Assembly (NCBI GenBank): GCA_016179745.1
Contig: JACPCP010000023.1
Location: 1 to 51,847, forward strand
Source: Candidatus Omnitrophota bacterium
GTDB taxonomy: Bacteria > Omnitrophota > Omnitrophia > Omnitrophales > JACQLI01
Reading direction: 5' to 3'
DNA length: 51,847 bases
Part shown: piece after piece, positions 16,802-25,375 of the stretch
Numbering within the stretch: the stretch's first letter is position 1
How the letters are laid out: each line of letters opens with the position of its first letter
Made by a program: the position numbers and the translations under genes
Notes under the pieces: generated by a model
Databases searched by the model: none
Seen by the model: the letters and a program-made list of their open reading frames with translations, nothing else
What the model was told of the DNA's origin: nothing

Positions 16802-17587
16802 ATGAAATACTACGGCTGGGGACTTCCCTTTGATGCGTCGGCCCACGGCGCCGCCATCGACCGCCTGATCTATGTCATCCATATTTTTATGGCCGTGCTC
16901 TTTCTGGGGTGGGCCATTTTTTTAATCCTCTCCCTCGTTAAATTCCGGGCCCGGCCGGGCCACAAAGCCAACTACAAGCTGAACCACTTCAAGGCGCCGA
17001 CCTATGCCGAGGTCGGGGTGGCGCTTTTTGAGGTCCTTCTGCTCGTGGGTTTTTCGTTCCCCATCGTGAGCCAGGTCCGGGATCAATTTCCATCGACGGC
17101 TGAAGCCCTCGAAGTGCGGGTCGTGGCCGAGCAGTTTGCCTGGAATTTTCATTATCCGGGCCCGGACGGTGTTTTCGGAAGTTCCGACATTCATTTGATC
17201 AGCCCGGCCAACCCGGTGGGGCTCAATCCGGAGGACCCGGCCGGTCAGGATGACGTGACCACGATCAATCAGTTTCGCATTCCGGTGGGCCGGCCCGTGA
17301 TCGCCCACCTTTCCTCCAAGGACGTGATCCACAGCTTTGCCATTCCCGTGATGCGGGTGAAGCGGGACATGATCCCGGGACAGGTGGCGCCCATCTGGTT
17401 TGAGGCGAAACACACCGGCAATTTCGAAATTGCCTGCGCCCAGCTCTGCGGCCTCGGCCATTACCGGATGCGGGGATTCTTTACCGTCCAGACCCAGGAT
17501 GAATTTGAAAAGTGGATGAATGGCGAGGTGCAATCCAAACTCGGAGCGGCCGTTCCTCCGGCCTCTGCACCGGTGCCCGCAGCATGA
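16802..17587 (+). CDS. coxB: Cytochrome c oxidase subunit II
   Basis: Receives electrons from cytochrome c at the CuA centre. 261 aa with two N-terminal helices (about 22-47 and 69-92) and a periplasmic cupredoxin domain. CuA ligands are visible: H177 in KDVIHSF, C212 and C216 in CAQLCGLGH, H220 and M223. No fused cytochrome c domain, so it is aa3- rather than caa3-type. No lipobox signal. Its stop overlaps the start of coxA by 4 bp. Confidence 0.94.
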   Translation: MKYYGWGLPFDASAHGAAIDRLIYVIHIFMAVLFLGWAIFLILSLVKFRARPGHKANYKLNHFKAPTYAEVGVALFEVLLLVGFSFPIVSQVRDQFPSTAEALEVRVVAEQFAWNFHYPGPDGVFGSSDIHLISPANPVGLNPEDPAGQDDVTTINQFRIPVGRPVIAHLSSKDVIHSFAIPVMRVKRDMIPGQVAPIWFEAKHTGNFEIACAQLCGLGHYRMRGFFTVQTQDEFEKWMNGEVQSKLGAAVPPASAPVPAA

Positions 17588-19311
17588 AACACGACTCTCA
17601 CCCGCTTCCCTTCTGGCGGAAATACATTTTCTCGACCGACCACAAGGTGATCGGTGTTCAGTATGCCGTGACGGGTCTTGTTTTCCTTCTCTTCGGTTTC
17701 GCCCTGATGATGCTGATGCGCTGGCAATTGGCTTACCCGGGCAAACCCTTTCCGGAGTGGATTGCCAAAATGTTTTCCGACCAGCAGATGATCTCGGGGA
17801 TCATGCTCCCCGAATTTTACAACCAGCTTGGGGCGATGCACGGCACGATCATGATCTTCCTCGGGGTGGTGCCGCTGGCGGTGGGCGGCTTCGGAAATTA
17901 CATCCTTCCGCTTCAAATCGGGGCGCCCGACATGGCCTTCCCGAAACTCAACATGATGAGCTACTGGTCTTACTTTCTGGGCGGCGTGACGATGTTTGCC
18001 AGTTTCTTTGTCCCGGGGGGAGCGGCCCAGTCCGGCTGGACTTCGTATCCGCCTTTGGCCGACATTGCGACCGTCGGGCAGACTGTCTGGCTCTTCGGAA
18101 TGGTTTTCCTGATTACCTCCTCGCTTCTGGGCTCGGTGAACTTTATTGTCACCACGGTTCAGCTCCGGGCCGACGGCATGAGTTTCTTCCGGCTGCCCTT
18201 TTTTGTCTGGGCCCAGTTTGTGACGAGCTTCCTCCTTTTACTCGCCTTCCCGCCGCTTGAGGCGGCCGCTGTCCTTCAATTAATGGACCGGCTGGCCGGG
18301 ACGAGTTTCTTTCTGCCTTCGGGTTTGGTCGTCGCTGGAAAAGTCCTGGAGCGGAGCGGGGGAGGGAGCCCGCTTCTCTGGCAGCATCTTTTCTGGTTTT
18401 TGGCGCACCCCGAGGTTTATGTCTTGATTCTTCCGGCGATGGGGATCGTGGCGGAGGTCCTCGCCTGCAACACCCGGAAGCCCATCTACGGCTACAAGGG
18501 AATGGTCTACTCGGTGGTCTTTCTGGGGTTTATGTCCTTCATTGTCTGGGCCCACCATATGTTTTTGACCAGCATGGGGACCGTGATGAGTTCATTTTTC
18601 CAGATCACGACGATGATCATTTCCATTCCCTCGGTGATCATCCTGACGGCCCTGGTCTTGAGCCTCTGGGGCGGCTCCATCCGGTTCAATACGCCGATGC
18701 TTTTTGCGATTGCCTTCCTTCCGATGTTTGGGATGGGCGGGCTCACGGGTCTGCCCTTGGGTCTCGCCGCCGCTGACATTCACCTTCACGACACCTACTA
18801 TGTGATCGGGCACTTTCATTATGTGGTGGCGCCCGGGACGATCTTCGCCCTCTTTGCCGGGATCTACCATTGGTTTCCGAAGGTGACGGGCCGGAAGATG
18901 TCGGAATTTCTCGGCAAGCTCCATTTCTGGCCGAGTTTCATTTTGATGAACGGGATCTTTTTCCCGATGCTTTTGATGGGCCTGGCCGGCGTTTCGAGGC
19001 GCCTCTGGGACCCCACACAGTATGCGCACGCCCTGCCGACCCAGCCCCTGAATGTGTTGATGTCGTTCTGTGCCTGGGGAATGGCGCTGGCGCAAGTTCC
19101 CTTCATCCTGAATTTTTTCGGGAGTATTTTCTTCGGAAAAAAGGTGAATGAAAATCCGTGGGAGGCCACGACCCTGGAATGGTCGGCACCTTCCCCGCCT
19201 CCTCACGGGAATTTTGAAAATCCGCCCGTGGTTTACCGGGAACCCTACGAATACAGCGTCCCCGGTCAAAAGCACGATTTCTGGCCGCAGGGGATGAAAG
19301 AGGAGAATTAA
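17584..19311 (+). CDS. coxA: Cytochrome c oxidase subunit I
   Basis: Catalytic, proton-pumping subunit with low-spin heme, heme a3 and CuB. 575 aa from ATG 17584; an in-frame upstream ATG (17512) lies inside coxB and is rejected. Twelve helices. Visible motifs: NQLGAMHGTIMIF (heme a histidine), FLAHPEVYVLILP (CuB histidine, channel glutamate and the cross-linked tyrosine), WAHHMF (CuB histidines) and DTYYVIGHFHYVV (heme a3 and heme a histidines). The HPEVY motif places it with A-type oxidases. Confidence 0.96.
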   Translation: MKHDSHPLPFWRKYIFSTDHKVIGVQYAVTGLVFLLFGFALMMLMRWQLAYPGKPFPEWIAKMFSDQQMISGIMLPEFYNQLGAMHGTIMIFLGVVPLAVGGFGNYILPLQIGAPDMAFPKLNMMSYWSYFLGGVTMFASFFVPGGAAQSGWTSYPPLADIATVGQTVWLFGMVFLITSSLLGSVNFIVTTVQLRADGMSFFRLPFFVWAQFVTSFLLLLAFPPLEAAAVLQLMDRLAGTSFFLPSGLVVAGKVLERSGGGSPLLWQHLFWFLAHPEVYVLILPAMGIVAEVLACNTRKPIYGYKGMVYSVVFLGFMSFIVWAHHMFLTSMGTVMSSFFQITTMIISIPSVIILTALVLSLWGGSIRFNTPMLFAIAFLPMFGMGGLTGLPLGLAAADIHLHDTYYVIGHFHYVVAPGTIFALFAGIYHWFPKVTGRKMSEFLGKLHFWPSFILMNGIFFPMLLMGLAGVSRRLWDPTQYAHALPTQPLNVLMSFCAWGMALAQVPFILNFFGSIFFGKKVNENPWEATTLEWSAPSPPPHGNFENPPVVYREPYEYSVPGQKHDFWPQGMKEEN

Positions 19312-19935
19312 GTGTCGGCACTGATCCGTTACATCTCAAAACCCCATCCCCTCACGGGCGTCACAAATGCCAAGCTCGGCACGTGGTGTTTCCTGGCCTC
19401 GGAGATGATGCTCTTCGGCGGCCTCTTTTCCGCTTATGTCCTGCTCCGTGCCGGTTCCACGGCGTGGCCCCGGGGTTCCGAGCTCTTGAATGTCCCGCTG
19501 GCGACGCTCAATACCCTGATCCTCATCACCTCGAGTGTCACTATGGTGATGTCGTGGGCCTCTTTGATAATGAAGCAGGAAAAGGGGACAGGCACCTCAA
19601 AGGTGCCTGGCACCTTTTCTTTCTACATGGGTTCGACGATTCTCCTCGGCCTGGCATTCCTCGTCGTCAAGGCCTTTGAATACGGTTCCAAATTTTCCCA
19701 CCATCATTTTCCGGGCACGGACATTTTTTACGGGATTTATTTCACGCTGACCGGCCTCCACGGCCTCCACGTGATCGGCGGCATTCTCTTAAATACCTAT
19801 TTTTTATTTCCGGGGAGCCGGCTTTGGCAGACCGAGCCCGAACAATTTACGGGGCGGATCGAATGTGCCGGCCTTTACTGGCACTTCGTGGATTTGGTCT
19901 GGATTTTTCTCTTTCCGGTTTTGTATCTGCTGTGA
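19312..19935 (+). CDS. coxC: Cytochrome c oxidase subunit III
   Basis: 207 aa, GTG start directly after the coxA stop. Five helices; LGTWCFLASEMMLFGGLFSAY and the later TGLHGLHVIGG and YWHFVDLVWIFLFPVLYL are characteristic. About residues 87-104 (KQEKGTGTSKVPGTF) are hydrophilic, absent from what I expect of the family, and encoded by a GGGGACAGGCACCT/AGGTGCCTGGCACC palindrome (19578-19617) inserted in frame in an interhelical loop. Confidence 0.94.
   Translation: MSALIRYISKPHPLTGVTNAKLGTWCFLASEMMLFGGLFSAYVLLRAGSTAWPRGSELLNVPLATLNTLILITSSVTMVMSWASLIMKQEKGTGTSKVPGTFSFYMGSTILLGLAFLVVKAFEYGSKFSHHHFPGTDIFYGIYFTLTGLHGLHVIGGILLNTYFLFPGSRLWQTEPEQFTGRIECAGLYWHFVDLVWIFLFPVLYLL
19578..19617. repeat. 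GGGGACAGGCACCT palindromic repeat, in frame in coxC
   Basis: GGGGACAGGCACCT, CAA, AGGTGCCTGGCACCTT: an inverted repeat of the AGGTGCCTG word. The same word pairing occurs as AAGGTGCCTGTCCCC upstream of pepA (45708-45724). Confidence 0.6.
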
Positions 19936-19951
19936 TTGAGGGGTAGAAAAA

Positions 19952-20227
19952 ATGGAACACGCAGAAGTTCAAAAGCACGTTAAAATTTACATTTCGGTTT
20001 TCGTGGCGCTCGCCGCCCTGACGGTGATTACGGTGGCCGTTTCTTATCTCCATCTTCCGTTCAAGCAGGCGGTTTTGGCGGCGCTTGCGATCGCCGGCCT
20101 CAAAGGTTCGCTGGTCGCCGGATTTTTTATGCACCTCCTTTCGGAGAAACAAATTATCTTTTCAGTCCTCGCCCTGACTTTCATTTTTCTGCTGGCCGTT
20201 CTTCTGCTTCCCGTTATCTCAGTCTAA
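19952..20227 (+). CDS. coxD: Cytochrome c oxidase subunit IV (prokaryotic type)
   Basis: 91 aa with three membrane helices; the start MEHAEVQKHVKIYISVFVAL and the mid motif KGSLVAGFFMHL are typical of the small COX4_pro subunit. It follows coxC by 16 bp. Role is structural/stabilising in the oxidase. Confidence 0.85.
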   Translation: MEHAEVQKHVKIYISVFVALAALTVITVAVSYLHLPFKQAVLAALAIAGLKGSLVAGFFMHLLSEKQIIFSVLALTFIFLLAVLLLPVISV

Positions 20228-20237
20228 GGAGGGGAAA

Positions 20238-20444
20238 ATGTCTCTCAAGATCGTCCACATTTGTTTCATTCTTTTGGCGACGGCTTTGGCGGTGGGATTC
20301 GGCTTTTGGGGAATCCGGGAACCCGGGGCTGCCGGCCGCACGGTTAATTTTTATCTGGGCCTCGGCTCCCTGGGTTTGGGGGCAGGGCTCGTGGTTTATC
20401 TTTTCTGGTTCCTGTCAAAGATGAAACTCTTGTCAAAGTCGTAG
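20238..20444 (+). CDS. Small two-helix membrane protein in the cox operon
   Basis: 68 aa, AAGGAGG 11 bp before ATG 20238. Two hydrophobic segments (about 5-24 and 38-60) joined by a G/A-rich loop, with a basic C terminus. I do not recognise the family. Its position right after subunit IV suggests an oxidase accessory protein. Confidence 0.6.
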   Translation: MSLKIVHICFILLATALAVGFGFWGIREPGAAGRTVNFYLGLGSLGLGAGLVVYLFWFLSKMKLLSKS

Positions 20445-20445
20445 G

Positions 20446-20471
20446 TCACACTTAAGTGTGACCTACTTATG
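20446..20471. repeat. Perfect 26-bp palindrome
   Basis: Half-site GTAGGTCACACTT is followed immediately by its exact reverse complement. It lies between the two small cox-linked genes and ends 20 bp before the next start. No T-run, so not a classical terminator. It belongs in style with the other short palindromes of this window. Confidence 0.75.
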
Positions 20472-20491
20472 ATGTGGTATCTGGCGGGCGC

Positions 20492-20659
20492 ATGAAAAAT
20501 TGGATCCTGGCCTGTTCCGTCTGCTTCGGCGACCCCTCCTCCAACCTGAGCCGGGGGGCTTTCTGGGGCGCCTCCTTCCTGGCCGGCGTTGTTTTTCTGG
20601 TCCTTGCCTCGATCGCCTGGACGATCCTTGTCTGGAGCCGCCGCTCGCACAAGGTCTGA
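20492..20659 (+). CDS. Small cysteine-containing membrane protein (55 aa)
   Basis: From ATG 20492 (an upstream GTG at 20474 is possible but lies against the palindrome). N-terminal motif WILACSVCFGDPSS with a C-x2-C pair, then a single strong helix (about 27-48) and a basic tail SRRSHKV. The CxVCFGDP motif recurs in small proteins that I associate with oxidase and respiratory loci in several phyla; function unknown. The paired cysteines could bind metal, inferred from context only. Confidence 0.6.
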   Translation: MKNWILACSVCFGDPSSNLSRGAFWGASFLAGVVFLVLASIAWTILVWSRRSHKV

Positions 20660-20672
20660 CGGATCCCTCGGC

Positions 20673-20700
20673 TTGACAACCCCGACAAAAAAAGTAAGAT
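20673..20700 (+). promoter_or_regulatory. Candidate promoter for the nitrite/sulfite reductase gene
   Basis: TTGACA at 20673-20678, 16-bp spacer, TAAGAT at 20695-20700, 22 bp before ATG 20722. Confidence 0.5.
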
Positions 20701-20721
20701 TAAGCAGGAAAAACATCTCCC

Positions 20722-22860
20722 ATGAATAACGAAACCCAAGCCCACAAAAGGAGTTGCGCTCTCTCTCCCTCTGTCGAAAAGGAGCTTGAAGACTACCGGG
20801 ATTGGATCAAAAAATTCCGATCCGGCGAGATCGGGGAGATCAAGATGCAAAAGCTCCGGCTCCAGCTCGGGACCTACGCCCAGCGTCAGGAAGGGGTCCA
20901 AATGGAGCGGATCAAATTTCCGGGAGGGACCCTTTCCTCGGATCAGCTTTTGTGTCTTGCCGATGTCGCAGACAAATACGCCAGCGGATTCATCCATTTC
21001 ACGACCCGGGAGGACGCCCAGCTTTATTACCTCAAGCTTGAAGAATGCCCGGACATGATGAAGGACCTCGCCTCGGCCGGGATCACGACCCGGGAGGCCT
21101 GCGGCAACACCGTGAGGAACGTCACGGCCTGCTACCGGACGGGCGTCTCGGCCACGGAAATTTTTGACGTTGGACCTTACAACAAGGCGCTCTTCCGGTT
21201 TATGGTCCGAAACAAATTCAACCAGGTGATGCCCCGCAAATTCAAGATTGCCTTCGAGGGATGCAGCGAGGACCATTCAGGACTTCTCTTCCACGACATG
21301 GGTTTCAAGGCAGAGATCAGGAAAGACGGCAGTGCCGAGCGGCGGGGGTTCCGGACCACCCTCGGCGGGGGACTCGGGGGCGTCCCGTCACTCGGTTTTC
21401 TTTACAGCGAATTCCTTCCGGAGGAAGAACTGCTTAATTTGGCCGCCGCCACCGTGCGTCTCTTTGACCGTTACGGGGAACGGAAGAACCGGATGGCGGC
21501 CCGGATGAAATTCCTGATCAAGAAATGGGGCTGGGAAAAATTCAAGGCGGCCCTCGACGAAGAACGCAGGCAGGTCGCATTGCCTTCTTCCGTGAACGAT
21601 TATTTGAAATCGGCCCATCTTAAAAGTTCCGCTCCGCCGATTCCCGGATCGCTCGCTGAAAATCCAAAAGGCTTGGAACGGGACTCCCGCTATCAGGCCT
21701 GGGTCCGGGATTCGGTCATCGATCACAAATTTCCCGGTTACAAGGGCGTGAATGTCCGCCTGAAATTAGGCGACCTCATCACCGGTCCCGCCCGCAAACT
21801 GGCCGAGCTGGCGAGGGTTTTTTCCCGGGGAGAGCTCCGGATTTCGATTGAACAGAATTTGTTCCTCCCGTGGGTGCCCGAGAAATCAGTTCCCGCCCTC
21901 TATCAGGCGCTTTCTGAAATCCACCTGGCCGATTCCGGAGCCGAGACCCTGGAGGACACGACGACCTGCCCCGGCGCCGACACCTGCCGGCTCGGGATTA
22001 CCTCCGCAAAGGGGTTGGGCGCCACGATTTCAGGGACGATGACAAACGGTCTGGGGCGGTTTAAAGAACTGGGCCGGAACCTCCGTGTAAAAATTTCAGG
22101 CTGCCCCAACGGCTGCGCCCAGCACGGGACCGCCAACATTGGATTTCAGGGGGCGGCCTTGAGTCAGGACGGGAAGACCGTCCCGGCCCACGAACTTTTT
22201 GTGGGCGGCGGGGTCGGTTTTGATCAAACGACGCTGGGCGAACGGATCGGAAAGTATCCGGCCCGTAATTGCACCAAAGTCGTTGAATCCCTTCTTGAAC
22301 TCTATTCGAAGGAAAAACAAGGGAATGAATCCTTCAACGTCTGCCTGAAGCGGGTCGGGAAGGACCGGATCCGGGAACTTTTGGCGCCCCTGGCCGTGAT
22401 TCCCTCCTTTGAGGAGGACCCGGAGTTTTACAAGGACTGGGGCCACGAAAATGAAAAGTTTGCGATCCGGACCGGGATCAAAGGCGAGTGCGCCGGCGCC
22501 ACGGTCCAGGAGAAGGCGCCTCAAATGGAAAGCGCCAGGGAACACTTGGCGCAGGCAGAAGCTTTTCTTCTGCACAAGGAATTTGCCAATGCCCAGATTG
22601 AAGCTTACGAGGCCATGGCTTCCGCCGCCCGGGTTCCGCTCTACGCCGTTTTGGTGGATCCCTTTACTTCCGAGCAGGCCGTGTGGGAATTCGAAAATGT
22701 GTTTGCCCGTTCCGGGAAGTCCGGAGCCGAATGGGTTAATTTTTCCGAGAAGGTAGAAGCGGAAAAGACGGCGCCCCCCACAGAAGCCGGGGCCAAGGCC
22801 CTGATCGATCTCGCCCGACAGCACCTCGCCGAGTGCGAGCGCCTCTCCTCCCTGCCTTGA
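20722..22860 (+). CDS. Ferredoxin-type nitrite/sulfite reductase with C-terminal helical extension
   Basis: Six-electron reduction of nitrite to ammonia or sulfite to sulfide at a siroheme-[4Fe-4S] centre. 712 aa. Residues 1-580 hold the duplicated ferredoxin-like and heme domains, including GIHFTT-like FIHFTTREDAQLYY and GNTVRNVTAC. The cluster/siroheme cysteines appear as TCPGADTCRLG (C-x5-C) and SGCPNGCAQHG (C-x3-C). The protein does not reveal which anion is the substrate. Nearby cysE would favour sulfur assimilation, but no adjacent sulfate-activation genes are present. The last 100-odd residues (about 600-712) are an extra alpha-helical domain, HEPN-like in look (AREHLAQAEAFL...AQIEAYEAM), not part of the catalytic core. 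Confidence 0.88.
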   Translation: MNNETQAHKRSCALSPSVEKELEDYRDWIKKFRSGEIGEIKMQKLRLQLGTYAQRQEGVQMERIKFPGGTLSSDQLLCLADVADKYASGFIHFTTREDAQLYYLKLEECPDMMKDLASAGITTREACGNTVRNVTACYRTGVSATEIFDVGPYNKALFRFMVRNKFNQVMPRKFKIAFEGCSEDHSGLLFHDMGFKAEIRKDGSAERRGFRTTLGGGLGGVPSLGFLYSEFLPEEELLNLAAATVRLFDRYGERKNRMAARMKFLIKKWGWEKFKAALDEERRQVALPSSVNDYLKSAHLKSSAPPIPGSLAENPKGLERDSRYQAWVRDSVIDHKFPGYKGVNVRLKLGDLITGPARKLAELARVFSRGELRISIEQNLFLPWVPEKSVPALYQALSEIHLADSGAETLEDTTTCPGADTCRLGITSAKGLGATISGTMTNGLGRFKELGRNLRVKISGCPNGCAQHGTANIGFQGAALSQDGKTVPAHELFVGGGVGFDQTTLGERIGKYPARNCTKVVESLLELYSKEKQGNESFNVCLKRVGKDRIRELLAPLAVIPSFEEDPEFYKDWGHENEKFAIRTGIKGECAGATVQEKAPQMESAREHLAQAEAFLLHKEFANAQIEAYEAMASAARVPLYAVLVDPFTSEQAVWEFENVFARSGKSGAEWVNFSEKVEAEKTAPPTEAGAKALIDLARQHLAECERLSSLP

Positions 22861-22915
22861 CCCTCGTAGAGAGTTTGATTACACTACCCGCCTCAACCAA
22901 AGGAGGATTTTTAAG

Positions 22916-23644
22916 ATGAAACGTTTCAAGGTGCCAAGTCTTGGATTTTTTGCAATCCTCGGACTTTTTCTTTCACCCTGGATTTTTACCCACAACGCCG
23001 GAGCCGTTGCAGGCGGCCCCCTCACCGGAAAAGTGATTTTTGAAGGGACGGCCCCGCCCCCGCAAATCCTAAAGGTGGAAGCCGACCCCGTTTGTCTTCT
23101 CCAGCATCAGGACGGGATGACGAGCGAAGAGGTGGTAGTGAACCCCAACGGGACGCTCAAAAATGTCTTCGTTTACGTGAAACAGGGGCTGGAAGGACAG
23201 ACCTTCCCGGCGCCGGCCACTCCGGTGGTTTTTGACCAGAAGGGCTGCCACTACGAACCGCATGTCTTTGGAATTCAAGTGGGCCAGCCCCTTGAGATTC
23301 TGAATAGCGACGACACGCTCCACAATGTCCACGCCCTCCCGAAGGCGAGCCAGGAATTCAATCTCGGGATGCCGATCAAGGGAATGAAATTGACCAAGGC
23401 CTTTACGGCGCCCGAGGTGGCGGTGAAGATCAAGTGCGAAGTGCATCCCTGGATGGCGGCCTATGCCGGTGTCCTGGACCACCCCTTCTATGCGGTGACC
23501 GGGGAGGACGGCAGTTTCTCCTTAAAGGATCTCCCGCCCGGCGAATACGTCGTCGAGGCCTGGCACGAGAAATACGGAACTCAAACTCAAACCGTGAAGG
23601 TGCCGGAGACGTCTGAGATTTCGTTTACCTTCAAGGCATCGTAA
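22916..23644 (+). CDS. Secreted cupredoxin / carboxypeptidase-regulatory-like protein
   Basis: 242 aa with a Sec signal (about 1-32). A plastocyanin-like domain has copper ligands in DDTLHNVHAL (His) and IKCEVHPWM (C-x2-H-x2-M), a type 1 copper site. The last 50 residues (EDGSFSLKDLPPGEYVVEAWHEKYG) are a carboxypeptidase regulatory-like beta sandwich. Ribosome binding site AAGGAGG at about 22901. Likely a periplasmic electron carrier or copper chaperone for the oxidase. A close paralog, broken by a stop codon, is on the other strand at 27337-28050. Confidence 0.8.
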   Translation: MKRFKVPSLGFFAILGLFLSPWIFTHNAGAVAGGPLTGKVIFEGTAPPPQILKVEADPVCLLQHQDGMTSEEVVVNPNGTLKNVFVYVKQGLEGQTFPAPATPVVFDQKGCHYEPHVFGIQVGQPLEILNSDDTLHNVHALPKASQEFNLGMPIKGMKLTKAFTAPEVAVKIKCEVHPWMAAYAGVLDHPFYAVTGEDGSFSLKDLPPGEYVVEAWHEKYGTQTQTVKVPETSEISFTFKAS

Positions 23645-23703
23645 CTCAAACGGTTCGTAGTGGCGGCCCCGGTGGGTTGCTCCTGCGATGCCCTCACAAT
23701 TCC

Positions 23704-24564
23704 ATGACCCACCGGCTGTCACAAATTCTGGCGCTCCTGACCTTCTGCCTCCTTTTCCTCGGCGGTCTTGTGACGAGCACGGGTTCCGGGCTGGCCGTCC
23801 CCGACTGGCCGCTTTCCTACGGCACCCTTTTCCCTCCGATGGTGGGCGGAGTCCGCTTTGAGCACACCCACCGGGTCGTGGCGTCTTTGGTTGGGCTTCT
23901 CAGTTTGATTCTGGTGGCAACGGTGGGATTCGAGAAGCGGGGGAAACCAGTGCGTTGGCTCGTCATCAGCTCCTTCGGCCTCGTGGTGCTTCAGGGAATT
24001 TTGGGCGGCCTCACGGTTCTCCACAAACTGCCGGCCCCAATTTCGATTTTTCACGCCTGCCTGGGCCCAATTTTCTTTTGCTCCGTCGTGGCGCTGGCCG
24101 AGGTGACGTCCCCGGAATTCGGGAGGGTCGCAGAAAAAGGGGGTGTGGGGGCGGACCTCATGTCCCACCGTCAACCGCTGATTGCGATTCTCGCCACGTG
24201 TTTTGTTTTTGTCCAAATCCTCCTGGGCGCTCTGGTCCGCCACACCGGGGAAAGGATTTGGTTTCACGTGGGCGGGGCGGTTATCGCTTTCATCCTGATC
24301 ACGGTCTGGGTGAGCCGGACCTTGGGCGCCTCGGAATCAAAATCCGTCGCCCGCCCGGCGCTTTTCCTGGGGCTCCTCGTGGTCGTGGAATTTTTCCTCG
24401 GGATCGGCGCCTTTGCCTTCAAACGGTTGGAAGGGGCGCCCGAGACAGGCCTTGCCCGCATTCTTTTTCCCACTTTTCATCAGACCGTGGGCGCCCTTCT
24501 TCTGGCGCTTTGCGTGCTCGTGATTCTGCGCTCAAAAAATTTTGTCGGGCCCCGCCTCCGATGA
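23704..24564 (+). CDS. ctaA: Heme A synthase
   Basis: Oxidises the C8 methyl of heme O to give heme A for the aa3 oxidase. 287 aa from ATG 23704, eight helices. TGSGLAVPDWPLSYG and EHTHRVVASLVGL (first histidine motif), FHACLGPIFF, RHTGERIWFHVGG and TFHQTVGALLLAL (histidines of the second half) fit the COX15/CtaA family. The stop overlaps ctaB's ATG by 4 bp. Confidence 0.92.
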   Translation: MTHRLSQILALLTFCLLFLGGLVTSTGSGLAVPDWPLSYGTLFPPMVGGVRFEHTHRVVASLVGLLSLILVATVGFEKRGKPVRWLVISSFGLVVLQGILGGLTVLHKLPAPISIFHACLGPIFFCSVVALAEVTSPEFGRVAEKGGVGADLMSHRQPLIAILATCFVFVQILLGALVRHTGERIWFHVGGAVIAFILITVWVSRTLGASESKSVARPALFLGLLVVVEFFLGIGAFAFKRLEGAPETGLARILFPTFHQTVGALLLALCVLVILRSKNFVGPRLR

Positions 24565-25362
24565 AGACCCTTCAAACTTTGCTCGAGATCACAAAATTCC
24601 GGCTCGTGTCGCTCGTCCTTTGGAGTGTGGCCGTCGGATTTTTCATGGCCGCCGGGGGGCCGCTTGATTTTCCGCTGCTGGCCCGGACCCTTGCGGGGAC
24701 GGCCTTGATCGGAGGCGGGGCGATGGCCTTGAACCAGTATCAGGAGCGGGAGGCGGACGCCCGGATGAAACGGACGGAGGACCGGCCTCTGCCGAGCGGG
24801 CGGATCCGTCCCGGCACGGCCCTCGGGTTGGGGGTTTTAATTTCCGCCGCCGGATTCTCGGTCCTTTTTTCCGGTGTGAATCGGCTCACCGGAATCCTTT
24901 CGGCCCTGACGCTCCTCGGCTACCTTTTTGTCTACACGCCGCTTAAAAGCAGAACTTCGCTTTGCACGTGGGTGGGGGCGGTGCCCGGTGCGGCCCCTCC
25001 CTTGCTCGGCTGGACGGCGGCGAGGGGAGAGGCCGGCTTGGAGGCCGGCGTGCTTTTTTTGATTCTCTTTCTCTGGCAGCTTCCGCACGTCCTGGCCATC
25101 GGCTGGGTGAACCGGGAGGATTTCCAAAGGGCGGGTTTCAAGATGCTGGCCGCTGGCCCTGATCCCCCTGAGCCTCGTCCCGGCGTTTTTGGGAATGACG
25201 GGTGAAATTTATCGGTGGGGCGCCCTCTTCCTTGGGATTTGGTTTGCGGCAAGCGGCTGGCGGACCCGCCGGGAACTGGACGGCCGGGCCAAATCATTTT
25301 TCAGGCATTCCATTATTTATCTGGGTCTTCTTTTTCTTTTGATGGTCTTGAACAAACTTTAA
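24561..25362 (+). pseudogene. ctaB: Protoheme IX farnesyltransferase (heme O synthase), frameshifted
   Basis: Would farnesylate heme B to heme O. The frame from ATG 24561 is a clean CtaB through NQYQEREADARMKRTEDRP (the prenyl-diphosphate aspartate motif), YTPLKSRT and EDFQRAGFKMLAA (about residue 198). It then runs out of register and stops at 25205. From about 25156 the +1 frame continues with a perfect CtaB end (ALIPLSLVPAFLGMTGEIYR... to LNKL, stop 25360-25362). The conserved DPSG-type loop expected between the two pieces is missing, so a deletion of about 20-25 codons with net frameshift occurred at a CTGGCC repeat (25146-25158). It may be real decay or an assembly error. The rest of the oxidase pathway is intact. 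Confidence 0.85.
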
Positions 25363-25375
25363 GGGGGGAACGGAA

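Noticed and set aside
16274-16882. Open frames in spacer R2 on both strands
   Set aside because: Same reasons: GC-rich repeat DNA gives long chance frames; no start context and no family resemblance.
17512-17583. Upstream in-frame start for coxA
   Set aside because: The extension lies inside coxB's copper-domain codons in another frame and is not hydrophobic. ATG 17584 gives the expected N terminus and the usual 4-bp overlap.
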